This document shows, piece after piece, positions 12,883-25,640 of a stretch of 64,000 nucleotides of DNA (position 1 is the first letter of the stretch; each line of letters opens with the position of its first letter). The notes beneath the pieces were generated by a model. The model saw nothing but the letters and a program-made list of their open reading frames with translations. It was not told the origin of the DNA and made no database searches. Made by a program: the position numbers and the translations under genes. The stretch comes from Liolophura sinensis (lineage: Eukaryota; Mollusca; Polyplacophora; Chitonida; Chitonidae). The stretch spans positions 6,237,001 to 6,301,000 of the forward strand of contig NC_088299.1 of NCBI RefSeq assembly GCF_032854445.1. Direction: 5' to 3'.

Positions 12883-13030
12883 TATGTGGGAAGGTCTGCC
12901 ACCAACCTGCGGATGGTCGTGGGTTTCCCCCGGGCTGTGCCTGGTTTCCTCTTACCATAATGCTGGCTGCTGTGGTATACGTGAAATATTCTTGAGTACG
13001 GCGTAAAACACCAATCAAATAAATAAATAA
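12883..13030 (+). mobile_element. SINE family 1, 5'-truncated
   Basis: From cgtatgtgggaaggtctgcc through cctgcggatggtcgtgggtt to ggcgtaaaacaccaatcaaa and (aaat)n. It lies just upstream of the fucosyltransferase catalytic exon, probably within that gene's intron. Confidence 0.88.
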
Positions 13031-13039
13031 TTATCAGAA

Positions 13040-14580
13040 ATACCATTACTTGTCAAGGCGTTGTAACCTCAGCTACATATGGTCAATCCCTACTAGAATC
13101 ATATGTAAGATTAGCAATTTAAGTTCTTCTGCCTTTCTAACGTGATGTTCAGAAACCAAATGGGACAGACCAAATGCTTATCCGTCTGGTAGAAAAGCTG
13201 TATTCACCTATTCAGGGGAGAGTACTATATATGTTACGTTATGTGAGCAGAAGTTGATCAGATCGATGGAGATTTCCCCCTGATGTTTCTCTGTGAAAAG
13301 TGCGAAACTGCTTGTTATACGTTTTCAACATAGGTGGAAATCATCGATCCTCGCTTATGTTCTCACCACGAACCTGAGTCTACACGTACATGTAGGACTG
13401 GTTTTCACCAACCGATGACATCACCACACATTCTCCTGACGCCTCACGCACCTTCACGAAAGAATATGAAACAGTGTGCTTTTATGAACAATTCGTATCT
13501 GAGATTTAAATTTGCGTGTACTCACCTTTGGTACGCAGCCACTTCATCTCGTACTCAACAGCTGTACTTTCTGGACGACGCCTCGGGAACTACATCACGT
13601 TTCCTGCATAGGGAACATATTTGATTTATTTGATTGTTGTTCAACACTATACTCATGAATTTTTCACTTACACCATGGTGGTCAGTTTACAGATGAAAGT
13701 AACAGAGGTGTCCGTGATAAACCAATAATCTTTGGCAAGGGAACTTTCCCACGACCACAAGCTCATATACATGATCACCATCCTGGCGGAAGGCCAGCGA
13801 TCAACAACAAATGTTATAGACCAGAAAAAAGTCCACACGGGTGTCGTCGAACACTATTAAGGCAATAAAATCCTTTCCGTAAACACTTAACCGTCTTAGT
13901 GATATTTTATATGTCACATGTAAAGCACTGATTGTTTTCTTATCATACGAACACCACAAACACAATAACAATATTATTTATTGTTTTAAATATAATATAA
14001 ATAAATATTTGTTTTCATTCCGATACATGTACAATATTAATTTCTTGGCTCGAAAACACCTTAATTATAGTCTGCTGTTTGACAGTAGTCAATGTAGCAG
14101 ACATCGTCATACGCACCCCGCTTCAAGACAACAATTGCTGTTTCGAGCCGAATGGTTTGAATAAATGAAAGAAAAAATGAATGAATAATCACGATCGACT
14201 GATTTGAAAAAAAGCTGGACCCGTAATGGTACAAGCTCGTCACTGGGTGGAAACCGGAAGGCTAGCGACAAAGTTGTGTGATCAATTTATCGCCATTATC
14301 ATAGAAAAAAGGGGGTGGGGTAGGGTGGGGTGTGCATAGAGGAAGTTAAGATGGAGAGTGATATCAAATTCGTAAACGCATACCAGCCCTAACCATCGAG
14401 CATATGCCTACAGTGTACGTTAAATTGTTTTCAGCCGATTTGTCCTCTTCTACGTAAGGTCATACTCATCACAGCCAATGTACCGCTCTCTGTACTCTCG
14501 CTTTACATCGCTTCCACCACGAGACAAACTTGACCTTCGGCGCCCGCGAGGCGCAAGAAGGTCAGTGTTCTCACGTGGGA
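13040..14580. other. Probable 5' intron or intergenic region of the fucosyltransferase gene
   Basis: The missing first exon of the minus-strand fucosyltransferase may lie here, but I could not identify it. No repeat is recognised. The stretch at 13960-14040 is AT-rich. Confidence 0.3.
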
Positions 14581-14589
14581 CTATTTAAA

Positions 14590-14860
14590 CAGCATTCAGC
14601 AATAAAATAGTTCCAGGTGTGTGTTAGAATCATGTTGTGCACAGTTTAAATATAAAAGAGGATGAATACATCTATATAACGTGTTATCAGAAACAAACGC
14701 ATTGGGTTTTCTGACATCACTAATTGCCCCATCACCCTAGCCTAAATGATCTCAACCCTGTTCAAGATTTGTGTTCAAATTTTGCTTGTGGTGGCGGTGA
14801 TGTAAAGTGAACGTAGATAGCGACGCATGCGCTGTAAGGAGTAAATGCTGTAACGCTGGA
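14590..14860 (+). repeat. Dispersed repeat C
   Basis: Aligns with 33030-33310: cagcattcagcaataaaat, the gttagaatcatgttgtgcaca block, ttttctgacatcact and a gctgtaaggagta end. A diverged SINE tail follows at 14880. Confidence 0.7.
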
Positions 14861-14879
14861 AGTTGGACAAGCACGCGTG

Positions 14880-15000
14880 TCCTGCTTTTTCCTGCTGGGC
14901 TGTGTAAGGTTACCTTCAGCCATAATATTTGATCACAACCGTCGTATAAGTGAAATATTCTTGAAGATACCGTTAATCCCTAATTAAATAAACAAATAAA
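14880..15000 (+). mobile_element. SINE family 1, old 3' tail
   Basis: Degenerate tail: gtcgtataagtgaaatattc followed by a changed terminus and attaaataaacaaataaa. Recognisable only by comparison with the other copies. Confidence 0.65.
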
Positions 15001-16370
15001 ACTTCACTAGCCAAAGCGAAACTTTGATTCACAAGTACCTTATATGTCTGCAGCCTTACATTCTTCCTTGGGTAATGGCGTCTTTCTCTACTCTGGCAAT
15101 CCGTCGTGCGCGAATAATCGTGTGTTTGGCAAGTTGTTCAGCGTCGTGCGCAAATGCCCACCAGTATGTACACCACAGATCTCGGGATCAGTCAAAACCT
15201 ACACCTGCATACATGTATACTCCAAGTGGGTAGACACGATACTGTAACGTGAAACCAAATTTCTATACACCTAGAACTCCCAAAGTATACGGTTGGTTAA
15301 CTCCTTATTTGTAACCGGGCCGAATCTGACCTAGATTGCGACCTGAAGTTATACCCTGTCAGGGAGCATTTCAAAAAGCTTTTGATACACAAGAGTATGG
15401 ATATAGACCAGTGGTTTTACAGTCTATCGTTGGGTGGGGTTTCGTTTCCCGAAAGAAAGAAATTCTTTTTATAGATTATCTTTTTTTTATATAAAATACT
15501 GGTTTTTGTACACATTCTGAGGAGTTACAGGTCATTTTTTTTTCACCCATGTACGGTTAGTTACAACACCTGTGAATAGTATATATTCACGAATATCAAG
15601 TCCCGTTCCAAACGTACTGTGGCGAAAACTTATGGATAATCTCTTATTCATATCAGATTGACTGGTGTTACCTGAAAGTAATCTTGGTTGTCTGATGTCA
15701 CATTGCAAGTGTAACTATGGTTACTTAACTGTACTGAATAATTCTCGTGAAACATGATCTGTATAAGAGCAAATCATTGCAAACAACGACCACACGAAAA
15801 TGGCACAAAATATAAATAGATGACTGTAGTCTGCAGCTTACCTGCACATCTGCTGTTACGTTCTAAAACACTGACACATTATTGACTGAATATTCAGAGG
15901 AACTCTCGTATCGGCGGATCGAGTCTGAGACAAGCAATCACCACTACTGAACATTATACCAAGAAACTTTCTTTTGGACATTGAACTATGAGTCTTTTTA
16001 CATGTTATTGATAACGAAAATGAAATATGAGAAGAGTTTAATAGGGGTTATTTTTGACTCCGTAAGACGGAAATTCGCGTGGAAAACAAATGGTCGTCCA
16101 GTGTTAAAGCATTGGGGAAAAGGTCACTTTCTCACGATTGACTATCAAGTAGTGTCATTCACTAAGCTGAAACGCACTGATTCGGCGAAACACAAAATTA
16201 GGCCAGATAACACGATTGACTAGTTGACAGCAAAGTCTAGTTGTAGCAGAAACTGACATGCCTGATGTCGGGGGTGCATGCATGGGTTGTATGTGCTCTA
16301 CAATGAATGCCAACTTTTGTGTTGGACTTGTGGTAAAGGGTTCAAATTTCCAACCACGGTGAGCTATCCA
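15001..16370. other. Intergenic, nothing recognised
   Basis: No exon, RNA gene or dispersed repeat seen. The 80-codon frame at 15981-16223 has no recognisable domain and no splice or promoter context that would support it. Confidence 0.35.
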
Positions 16371-16374
16371 TGCG

Positions 16375-16437
<63 letters not shown>
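16375..16437. repeat. (TA)n microsatellite
   Basis: About 31 uninterrupted TA dinucleotides. The Ile-Tyr run in the frame crossing it is an artefact. Confidence 0.97.
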
Positions 16438-16440
<3 letters not shown>

Positions 16441-16811
16441 CATATCGCATATCATATGACTTCATGACTGAATACATGCATAAAGTGTGTCACACAACAG
16501 TCAGCTTCCTGAACAGCGAAATGTCGCAAACATCCTCTGCTGCTCTTTTGAAAAAAACAGACAACAAAATTTTGGCCTTCAGCTTGGCCTGCTTGATATA
16601 ATTAAGTATCATATTAACACATGAACTCTGCCGTCCATGACGATATTCTTGCTTTTGCCTTGTGAATTAGGCGGGAATTAAACGGGATAACGGAAATAAC
16701 TGCGCCTCATAAAATAATTCTAATATAACAACATGTGTTTACGTGAGTAAAACGTGTCCATTATCTTTCAAATTATAGTTATATATACCATGATAAATTA
16801 AACATTCATTG

Positions 16812-17050
16812 TTATTTATTTATTTGATTGGTGTTTTACGCCTTACTCAAGAATATTTCACTCATACGACGGCGGTCAGCATTATGGTGGGTGGAAACCG
16901 GGCAGAGCCCGGGGGAAACCCACGACCATCCGCAGGTTGTTAGCAGACCTACCCACGTACGGCAGGAGAGGAAGCCAGCATAAGCTGGACTTGAACTCAC
17001 AGCCACCACATTGGTGAGAGACGCGCTAACCAACTGAGCCAAGGAGGCCC
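16812..17050 (-). mobile_element. SINE family 1, near full length
   Basis: Reverse-strand copy from the tail at 16812 to the tRNA-like head at 17050. The head reads on the minus strand gggcctccttggctcagttg and then gttagcgcg, matching a pol III A box. A B-box-like gagttcaagtccagc follows. The flanks aaacattcatt and aaatactcatt match at 9 of 11 positions and may be a decayed target-site duplication. Confidence 0.92.
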
Positions 17051-17614
17051 AAATACTCATTAAACAACGTCGTTTTCTTCCCTGTATCTAACAGTAATAC
17101 CTAAAAAGATGTCCTCACTAACCATTTCGAATAAATCGTCCTGTTTCGAAATAATTAATGGTGTGCAGTGGATTCATACTCGACTTTAGCGCCCTCTTTG
17201 TGCAATGATTATGAAATTAATGTTCCTGCTATGGGTGTTTAGTGGCAGCTTTATAGTCCATAAGGTGGAAAAGGTTATTATTTTACGACGAAGGCATAGC
17301 CTGAGGCCTAAAATAATTTAATTGAAATGAGATACAAAGTTGCAAATCGTCCCCGACATACTGAATACATGTGTTTCGCCGAGGACGGAATGAAATTAAC
17401 AACGTCGCAAGATGTTTTGTTACAGCCGGTGTGTGATATCTCCGTTCATTTTTGTCAGTGAAAAAAAAATGCCGTTTTTTTAATAGATTCGTCCGTTCTA
17501 TTTACGTCACCAGGCAAGCTTTTTCCACGCGCACCAAATGGAGAAAAATATGAGATTTATAGTCTTTGATCGTCTTCATAACATGTGCTACAAAAAACGG
17601 TCGAGGGTTATAGA

Positions 17615-17718
17615 ATTTCGGGTTTCTACACCTGGTTTCCTCCACCCGTAAATCGGACCGCTATTAATCAAGTGAAGCATACCTGAGGCAGGTGCTAAAA
17701 CACAACCAAATAAATGAG
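17615..17718 (+). mobile_element. SINE family 1, degenerate tail
   Basis: Weak match: ctggtttcctccacccgtaa, then aagtgaagcatacctgaggc and aaaacacaaccaaataaat. Old copy. Confidence 0.5.
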
Positions 17719-17920
17719 AAAAAAGTAATATGTAGATGGATTTTACATCTAATTGACTTTATTTGATTTATTTCATTTGATGTACTCAGTAATTTTGCAT
17801 CTCTAGTTTCACGAAACCGGACTGCCGGCGTAAACGACCTCAGGAAAATTCCTACATGTCGTGCACAGCATGTTATTGAAATGCAAGTGGTCTTTAAACA
17901 TAAGACAATATGGGAACAGT

Positions 17921-17972
17921 CCAAAAAAAAAACCCCAAGAAACCCAAAAAAAAAAAAAACAAAAAAAAAACT
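17921..17972. repeat. A-rich low-complexity tract
   Basis: Long A runs broken by short C and G runs. They create lysine-rich or phenylalanine-rich false frames on the two strands. Confidence 0.9.
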
Positions 17973-18017
17973 CGCCGACCGCGTGCTGTCACCAAGGCCC
18001 AAATACACAACAAACTA

Positions 18018-18248
18018 CAGAAAGTCTGTTGTCTGAGTGATGCTAGAATGTATTCCGTTACTATAAGACAATATTCTGTCATATTCAACATAATATCCCG
18101 TTAGTCTAATAGAATCTTTATGTATCAGAATCACATATCAGAATATGTGTGTTATATTTAACAGGGCACTCTGCTAGAATAATAGAATACACTGTAGCAT
18201 TACTCAGATAACAGACTCTCTGTTAAACTTAACAAATTAACTTTTTGA
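18018..18248. mobile_element. MITE family B, diverged copy
   Basis: Shares gatgctagaatgtattccgt, ttagtctaatagaatcttta, atgtgtgttatatttaacag and the terminal cagactctctgttaaactta with the copies at 24140 and 37880. It also carries a local direct repeat of atatcagaat. Confidence 0.75.
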
Positions 18249-19588
18249 CGTTAGCAATGAAAGCGGGGAGGGGGGGGGGGTGGAACAAATTATACGAACC
18301 TGTCCAAGGCTGATTTTGAACATGAACATTGGGTTTCATAACGATTGTAAGGCAAGCACAATATACACCACCATCCATCCCCTCCCAGTAAGTAGATGTA
18401 CGATTCCCTTCAGTCAGTGTGCTCGTCATATTGTGAAATATATTTTTACAATATACTATTGACGGAAATATCGGCGTCTGTTCATCCTTCTCACGTTCGT
18501 GGGCGACACGGATAAACCTCAGCTAATCCCGCCAGGTCGAACGTGTATCATGTATCATGGAACTGAAAGTCACAACATTTTTTCTGAACATGTCGGGCCA
18601 CTCAGGTACAATTTTTGGGCACGTATGCCCATTAAAGATGACATACCTCCGACAGAAATTCAGAATTTTTGAGTTGATTCACCTTAATACAAACATCGGT
18701 TGCATTTGATTCCTAACTAAACATCCTGCGCTTATATTTTCCGAGATAACATGCAAATGAGGCAGCGCAACGATTCCTACAATGCAACGTCGTTCGTGGA
18801 TCGCACATGTGTAAATAATATGGCAGAGTGAATGCTAATTATAATTTTAGTAAACCTATATACGATCTCTTGTTCTATCGATAATGTTTTGTTGAGTTTT
18901 CGTAATTCCTAACCATGTGTACGGCAGACCTGAAGTTACGCCGGAAGCCGCACAATTACAGCACAATACAATGTCTTTCATTTCAAAGTTAGCTGAAAAT
19001 CTCCCGTCGTCTAGACAACAAGGGCAGGTAACTCAGTTAATCAGCCATGTTTCTAACTCTACCGTAGTGACTTAAGTGAGTTGATGGTCGAACGGTAACC
19101 CCGCATAACATTGAACATTCGATTGTTCACTTAAAATCAGTACACAACTGGAAGTCTCAACTTTATGCAGAGGACGTCTAAAATAACAGCACGTTTCGCC
19201 GTCGTCGGAAATTTTTCGCCGTCGGAAATTTATCTCTATAAGACATACAGCGGTCTTGAGTCCGCATAACACATCCGGGGCATGTATGACTCTGCAACTC
19301 ACAATTCTCAAAATTCCGTGCCGTTTGCGTGAATTTATGTAAGTCGAGTACGTAGTAAAAATATAAACAAAACTAGAAATGAGCTAAATCATTATAATAT
19401 TAGCGTATAGTGCAGTCATAACATGGCCAAACTTTTTTGTTCGTCCCATCCACGGTACGTAGTATCAGTTCTGCCCATGCGTAGTGCACGATGCACACCA
19501 GTACTGGAAACCGATTAGCAATATTTGCAACGTTTGCGTTACAGTCTTCTGTCCGATCAATAAACCCATCAATAAACACGCTGTTTCG
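18249..19588. other. Intergenic, nothing recognised
   Basis: Contains a G homopolymer near 18267-18281. No exon or named repeat found. Confidence 0.35.
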
Positions 19589-19589
19589 C

Positions 19590-19912
19590 TTGATTTATTT
19601 CTTTATTTATTTATTTTATTGGTGTTTTACGCAGTACTCAAGAATATTTCACTCATTCGACGGCGGCCAGCATTGTGGTGGGAGGAAACATGTTTCATTT
19701 GAACGCACAAATGTATTGTTATGGCCTTCCTTCGGGTCAAGTGTGTTGATGTGTGTACGATGAGAGGAACCCGGGCAGAGTCCAGGGGAACCCACGACTG
19801 TCCATAGGTGGCTGGCTGACCTTCCCTTTTACCACTCGAGAGGAAGAAAGCTGGACTGGGCTGGAGGTTCACGCGACTAAATGCTGCGCTAGCACGGTAA
19901 CCCCTCGGCCAC
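19590..19912 (-). mobile_element. SINE family 1 with an internal insertion
   Basis: Reverse-strand copy: tail at 19590-19640, then ggcggccagcattgtggtgg. About 75 bp of foreign sequence (roughly 19688-19765) follow, then the SINE resumes at acccgggcagagtcc and runs to a diverged tRNA-like head near 19912. The insert has no visible termini. Confidence 0.8.
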
Positions 19913-20270
19913 GGATCCACAGCCTTGCCACATTTTCCAGATTAGGTTTGTTCGTTCCGCAACCCCAAAAAACGGCATACCCAACGGCTTCCAGTGGATT
20001 ATAACAACAATTGTAAAGTATTCTCACAGATTCTGAAAACTTATGACATCTTGTGTTTTCAGTTTTCCATTCAACTATGTGCTATAGTCCTCGCTATAGC
20101 TTTCCTGTCGTGTAATGTAGTAACCGTACATGTATATATGTGATGGACATTTAGATAAATTTATTTTTGTGAATAAGACTACCCATATACCGTAATAAAA
20201 ACAATAAGGGCACAAAACATCACTGTTCCTCAACATTCTGTTTGATTTCTTTCCAAAGCACCATTTATGA

Positions 20271-20276
20271 TTTATT
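20271..20276 (-). terminator. Polyadenylation signal of oxidase copy 2
   Basis: AATAAA on the minus strand, about 73 nt past the stop codon at 20349. Confidence 0.6.
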
Positions 20277-20348
20277 TTATTATGATATGTTGTTTTTTTT
20301 TTTTGTTTTGTTTTTTACATTTTCCTGCGTATACCAAAGATTTCTGGT

Positions 20349-23300
20349 TTATTTCTGAGAGAACTGTGAAATTACTGCGTCAGCTTCTCTCAATGTTCCT
20401 TCTGACCAGAATGTCAACCCCATTGAAAATGAGTTGCTCACAATAAAAACTCTGTCAATGGAAGACGGACGCCTCATAAAGACCTGTACAGCGCTTGGTT
20501 TGAAGCCTGGTTTGAACAATTCCCATGCGTTTCCATACGCACCTCCACGCCAGATCTGCATCACGCCGTCTAGAGGCTGTGGTATGTCACGCGGACTGAC
20601 GTCATACAATTTTCCAAGATGATGATGCGCGTGCTCTACAACTTTCCTGCTGACCGCATAAGCTGCCGGGACAGCGGATGATGAAATAGTGCCCGGGTGT
20701 TTCCTAAGCTGAGTCCAGTAATCGATCTCCGTTTCGTCGTCAATGTATGACACCAATACAACAACGTTCTCGTGCCCCAAACTGTTACGGTACCGACCAT
20801 ACTCCATCGTCTGACGGAGGGGTAGATCCGAAACGATAGACTTGGACGTGCCATTTAAGCGATCCCACCATGTACTGGGATAAACTAGAAAGAGCTTCAT
20901 GGCAGAGTTATCGGACACAGAATCCAGTGCATGGAGAACAACTGGATCATTACGTAATGGCCCCCATTTTATGCGTGACAGCGCAGTTCGCGGACAAGCC
21001 AAAATTACCTCTTTTGCACAAGTCTTCTTTTGCCTAGCCTGAAATGTGAAAAATGTATGAGACTTAGTATGAAAACACAGACTTACATGAAATAAAAAGA
21101 AAAAAAAATTATTAGTTCAAGAGAGATTTGAGACATTAAGCTGAAAGGGAATCTTTATTTGCTATTTTTTGGAAAAATGTTAATTTTATCATACATCACA
21201 GAACGTCTAATCAAAATACCCCATACATGTTCCACACAACCCTACCCCCGGCAAAAAACAAAATAAAAAATATTCACCTTAGAGTCCACTGTTACACCGT
21301 TTACAGTCCTGGTACTAACGATGGTCAACTCATACCAGACTTTCCCACGTTGTGTCTTTCGTCGTATGGAGATAACTCTCTGGTTCAGTCGAATCGAATG
21401 TCTAAGGAAATAGTTATTGCAACGAATTGAAACTAATAATTCCAACACAATGTTATATAAATTAAAATGAATCCAGTTCACTGGTTTTTACAAACATAAG
21501 AAATTTCATAGGATCTGAACTGATAGTGCTAATGTGAGTTAGAAAGCAACGCATTATTCTTATTTGGCCTTATTTCACCAGTTACATATGACCAATTGCC
21601 TACTATCACATTGTCGGTGCTGCTCTGTTTTACTCTCCACGCTGTTGCCTTTTATATTTTACATAAAACAAGAATTCATGTTCACGTGGTATCGCCTGGA
21701 AAGCAAACCCTCCCAAACAGAAGCCAATCGGTGGACCACTGGCCAGTCTGTATTAATTACTTGCTTTAGAATCTAGTTGATCCATTCAACAGCTTAGCAT
21801 AATAAATAAGCATAGTAACTCTGAAGAAACTCATTTTGACGATCTCAGTATTTCAATTACATGTATATGTCATCATGTACATTATCTTACAATAACAAAA
21901 CTATAATATGCTTTTAACATATTATTGATCTTTTCAGATTATGTATTATCCTTTTATCATTGACAATTAACTGTTATCTCACGCCGCCAGTCATGTCGTA
22001 TCATACTCTACACAGTAATTCATTCATCGTTGTATATACTGCCAAATCTGCCCCACTGACACTAAAACCACATTAAAATACATTATTACCAGGCTAATCT
22101 TATTAGACGTGTTTGTTAATTATGCTTTTCTGGGAGCCTACTGTATACATGTATATATAGCCAAAACGTGCCTCACTTAGCACAATCCTCCTAAGGAAGA
22201 CTTAATTAAAGTCGAAATACTAAGATCATCAAAATACATATCTTCGGAGTTAATACGTTATTAATTATTACGTTCTGCAATGAAGGTAAATTGGAACGAA
22301 TAAACATAGGAGCTAAATTAACTTACTGTTTGCTCGCCTTCAGAAACAGTAGTCCAAGGCGCTTGGATATAACATTCATTCCTCCAGTGACCGTCTTTAT
22401 GGTAGTGGTAACATCGCCTGTAGACAGCCTATCTGCCGGAGTGTTATGAACGGCGTTGTTGTTCTCGAAGTCTGACTGGAATGCTATAAAATCTTGCAGG
22501 TATTGCTTAGCTTCTCTCGACCATAGCGTGCCCATTAAATCAAGATAACTGTCAATACAATGGGTTTACATGGATGTATATATAAAGACATGCGTGGGGC
22601 TTTACGCCGTACTGCGCGCTAGCGCAGCGTAATGACCAAGGAGTCACTCACCAATGTCGCTGTGAGTTCAAGTCCAGCTCATTCTGGCTTCCTCTCCGGC
22701 TCTACGTGGAAAGGTCTGCCACCAACAAACAGATGGTCGTGGGGTTTCCCCCGTTGCATGAGTGAAATATTCTTGAGTACAGCGTAAACACCAATCAAAT
22801 AAATAAATAAATTTTACGCCGTACTTGGTTTTCATTTATATAGTGACAAGGAATCATTAGGTGTGTGTACATTTATTTGTGTCTTTTTGTGGCATTTCGA
22901 GTTCATGTTTCGAGCCATTCGTATAAAGAAATTGTCACTGGAACGGTGTTCATTTTTTTTTCTAGCTTTCAGCTCATACCCATGCTTGTAGAGAGGAATT
23001 CCATCCTTTGTTATGCCTTCTTCCACATTGGAGATTTTGTCGGGTTCAGTATTATTCATGGCGGATTGGTACAGTTTCCTGTCGAATCAAAGAGAGATAA
23101 CTGATATTCAACGAGTAAATGTCAGTGCAATGCAGTCTTCGTATCTTTCCAGATGAAAACACATGTGGTTTTAAATATATATATATCTTTTCATGATACC
23201 TTTTCGAATTTGAAAAAAACTTATCACCAGCGCCATACTCAAGCAAATAGTTGAAATAGGTGAATTAATGCAGAAAGCATTGTGGTCTTTTCTATTTTAC

Positions 23301-25033
23301 TAAAGTTAATGAATTGGTTTTATGTAATATTTAGCTGTCACGCGTCTCCTTTGTTGGGCCAGTCGCCGACGTATGCGACATATTCTTGAGTGCGGCGTAA
23401 AACATCAATCAAATAAACAAACAAATCTGTTTTATTAGCTTCATGTGTTATATACATGGGCACGAAGTCTGACGAGAGTTTACCAAAGCAGCTGATCCGG
23501 GTCTTTCGGTTCCCCTGGGCGAAGGTTGTAAGGGAGGTTATCGGTGAGGAGATCGGCAAATTTCAAATGTTTCCCTCTGAAATAATATGTCTTTTCAAAG
23601 CTGTCTCCTTTGAATACTGTGGATTTTAGTCTCAATTCTTCTAATAAGCCCACAAGGGTTTTGTGATTCTCCGGTTCATAGCGCATGGCTCCAAGGTCAA
23701 TGGGAACGCCAGACGCTGTGGGTAGAAACACACTGAACATCCGACCCCCAATACGATCTGTGTTTTCAAAAATTCCGATTTTTAAACCTCGGTCTCGGAG
23801 TCTCCAAGCGGTGTAGGTGCCACCTATTCCCGCTCCAACAATAGCCACGTCCAAGCATCCTGTTTAATTAATTTGGTGCAAACATATAAAACATTATAAC
23901 AAATATACCTACAAGGATATATATACATTTGAACCTGAAAACGCGTTCAACTGTATTTACATTCCGTTGATATGACAATTACAGAAACAGATCAATATAC
24001 CTAGTGTAATTAAAACTGTCAGTACTATTATAGCTCTTGATAAAACCAGTGAAAGGTTTAGAGCTACATAAACAAGAAAAAAATAACTGCTGCACCGTAG
24101 CCGACACAAGATGAGACGCACATTGCATGGATACTATTACACTCAAGAAAATTTATCTGTTAAATTTAGCAGAAAATCCGACTCATACTAGAATGTACTC
24201 TTTATTTTGACACAACAGTGTGTCGTATTCAACATTATACCATGTTAGTCTAATAGAATCTTCATACAATATGTGTGTTATATTCAACAGAATAATCTGG
24301 TGCAATAACTGAATGCATTGTACCATCGCTCAGATAACAGACTTTCTGTTAAATTTAACAGATTATTTTTTAAGTGTGTAATCTCTTTTATTTCACTTTG
24401 GCGTTGTTATAATAACTCAGTAAAAGCAGTAAAAGTCGCCACAGACGCATGTGTGTTTTAACTTGTACCACATGGTCAAGGAATCCATCCCAAAGAAAAG
24501 GATGCAAAAAGGTAACGCCGTCCTCCTTTCCTTAAAACGGCCTTCGAAGGGCAATGTAGCACAACAATACATATTAAATGTAGCACCGCAATGTGGATCA
24601 GGCATGTCTTAGGTATGGTTTTCCTCCTTGTTGATTGGTCACAAGAGTTGTTGGCTGAATTACTAATTTTGATATCCATCCTAGCTTAGAAAGCCGTTTA
24701 TAATCAGTAAAAAACTTTCGACGGCTATGACGTGTTATAAATTATACCATACCTGATTGCCGTGAATTGCGGGAATAAGGCGTGACGGGGAACCCTGTGA
24801 AAATATTAAAATAATACGGTATAGTTTTACTCAAAATAAAATTATTGCTAAACAAGCAGCAAACATTCATGAACAGTTCGATTTTGACGTTTCTGTTCCA
24901 TTGTCAGTTCCATGTTAATGGAGCGCTGCATTATTACGCAGTATTACTAAAAGAACCACGTTTTTCTATTTCACGATTAAGTCTACTTACCAAGGAAATG
25001 AATCGCAAAGACGACCAAAATAGGTGACCTCAT
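20349..25033 (-). CDS. Secreted L-amino-acid oxidase, aplysianin/escapin/achacin type, copy 2 (complete)
   Basis: Seven exons: 25033-24991, 24794-24753, 23859-23484, 23078-22980, 22548-22327, 21401-21278, 21038-20349. All borders are GT-AG, phases 1,1,2,2,2,0 are consistent, and the CDS is 1596 nt (531 codons), the usual family length. MRSPILVVFAIHFL is a signal peptide. GAGIGG at residues 37-42, the acidic Glu60 and DRIGGRM at 63-69 form the N-terminal FAD site. LGAMRY follows. The last exon holds CPRTALSRIKW, an IWRGGAYGNAWE segment and the C-terminal FAD-contacting helix near WSEGTLREAD. The family makes hydrogen peroxide from L-amino acids and is secreted for defence or egg protection. 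A TATA box lies 102-109 bp upstream. Introns hold two SINE pieces and a MITE. No break or missing cofactor motif is seen. Substrate is not predictable. Confidence 0.95.
22601..22825 (+). mobile_element. SINE family 1 inside intron 4 of oxidase copy 2, with target-site duplication
   Basis: 5'-truncated SINE from gcgctagcgcagcgtaatg to (aaat)n, with part of the core deleted. It is flanked by the 13-bp direct repeat tttacgccgtact (22601-22613 and 22813-22825). The duplicated target is itself a piece of SINE tail in reverse orientation, so this is a SINE inserted in a SINE remnant. Confidence 0.88.
23343..23430 (+). mobile_element. SINE family 1, short tail fragment in intron 3 of oxidase copy 2
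   Basis: Only the 3' end remains: acatattcttgagtgcggcg, then aaaacatcaatcaaataaac. Confidence 0.8.
24140..24378. mobile_element. MITE family B, complete copy in intron 2 of oxidase copy 2
   Basis: About 239 bp with inverted ends: left cactcaagaaaatttatctg, right (reversed) cacacttaaaaaataatctg, each followed inward by ttaaatttaacag or a close variant. A TA dinucleotide flanks each end (24138-24139 and 24379-24380), as expected for Tc1/mariner-type target duplication. There is no coding capacity, so it would need a transposase in trans. Confidence 0.85.
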
Positions 25034-25134
25034 GTTCCCTGAAAAATGAAAGCAATGAGCAATCGTTCAGGGACTTCATAGGTTGCGGCTTGCTTTCCAT
25101 TTCTTCTTCTCAAGATGCTTTCTCCTGAGGATTG

Positions 25135-25142
25135 TATTTATA
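25135..25142 (-). promoter_or_regulatory. TATA box of oxidase copy 2
   Basis: TATAAATA on the minus strand, about 105 bp upstream of the start codon at 25033. A ttttcag just before the ATG could be an acceptor of a 5' UTR intron, so the true promoter may be further away. Confidence 0.55.
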
Positions 25143-25144
25143 CG

Positions 25145-25500
25145 GCAAAATACCATGCCAAAACATAGTAAAAGCGTTAGTATTTGATATAGACATCAGT
25201 AAGCATTTCCTGACTAAGGGGAAGGACAAATGTATTTCTAGATATTTTTCGCACTGATTTGTTTTTTAATTTGAGCTGGATTATTTTAACTCTCTGGTCT
25301 TGAAGAGCAGGTTTTGAGGGTTACTGATACGTGTGTTTTTTGTGGGTAATGGCTGAAACTGTGGTGGTTACACATACTTGGAAACGTGGTGATGTCGGCT
25401 TCACTTCCGTCAAGCTGACACTTTCAGACTCTAAAAAGAGCCTAAGAGGATTCGGAGCTTGCGGATTTAGGGACTGAACGTCAACATCAACATTAGACGC
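25145..25500. other. Upstream region of oxidase copy 2
   Basis: No gene or repeat recognised. Confidence 0.35.
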
Positions 25501-25502
25501 TT

Positions 25503-25640
25503 CGTTGGGCCTAATTGTTAGAGCTTCCGCCTCGAAGTCGGGAGATCCGGAATCAAATCCAGGTCAGGGCAAACCAAAGACTTGCTTCCTCGCTGGACGT
25601 TCAACACTAAGAGATAAGAGCAAGCACAACAACACTGCAT
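25503..25640 (+). mobile_element. SINE family 2, head fragment
   Basis: tRNA-like head ttagagcttccgcctcgaag followed by agatccggaatcaaatccag and the ttcctcgctggacgttcaac block. The body is missing. A second, longer copy follows at 25760. Confidence 0.7.

Noticed and set aside
16278-16601. 107-codon frame with an Ile-Tyr run
   Set aside because: Crosses the (TA)n microsatellite; no other coding support.
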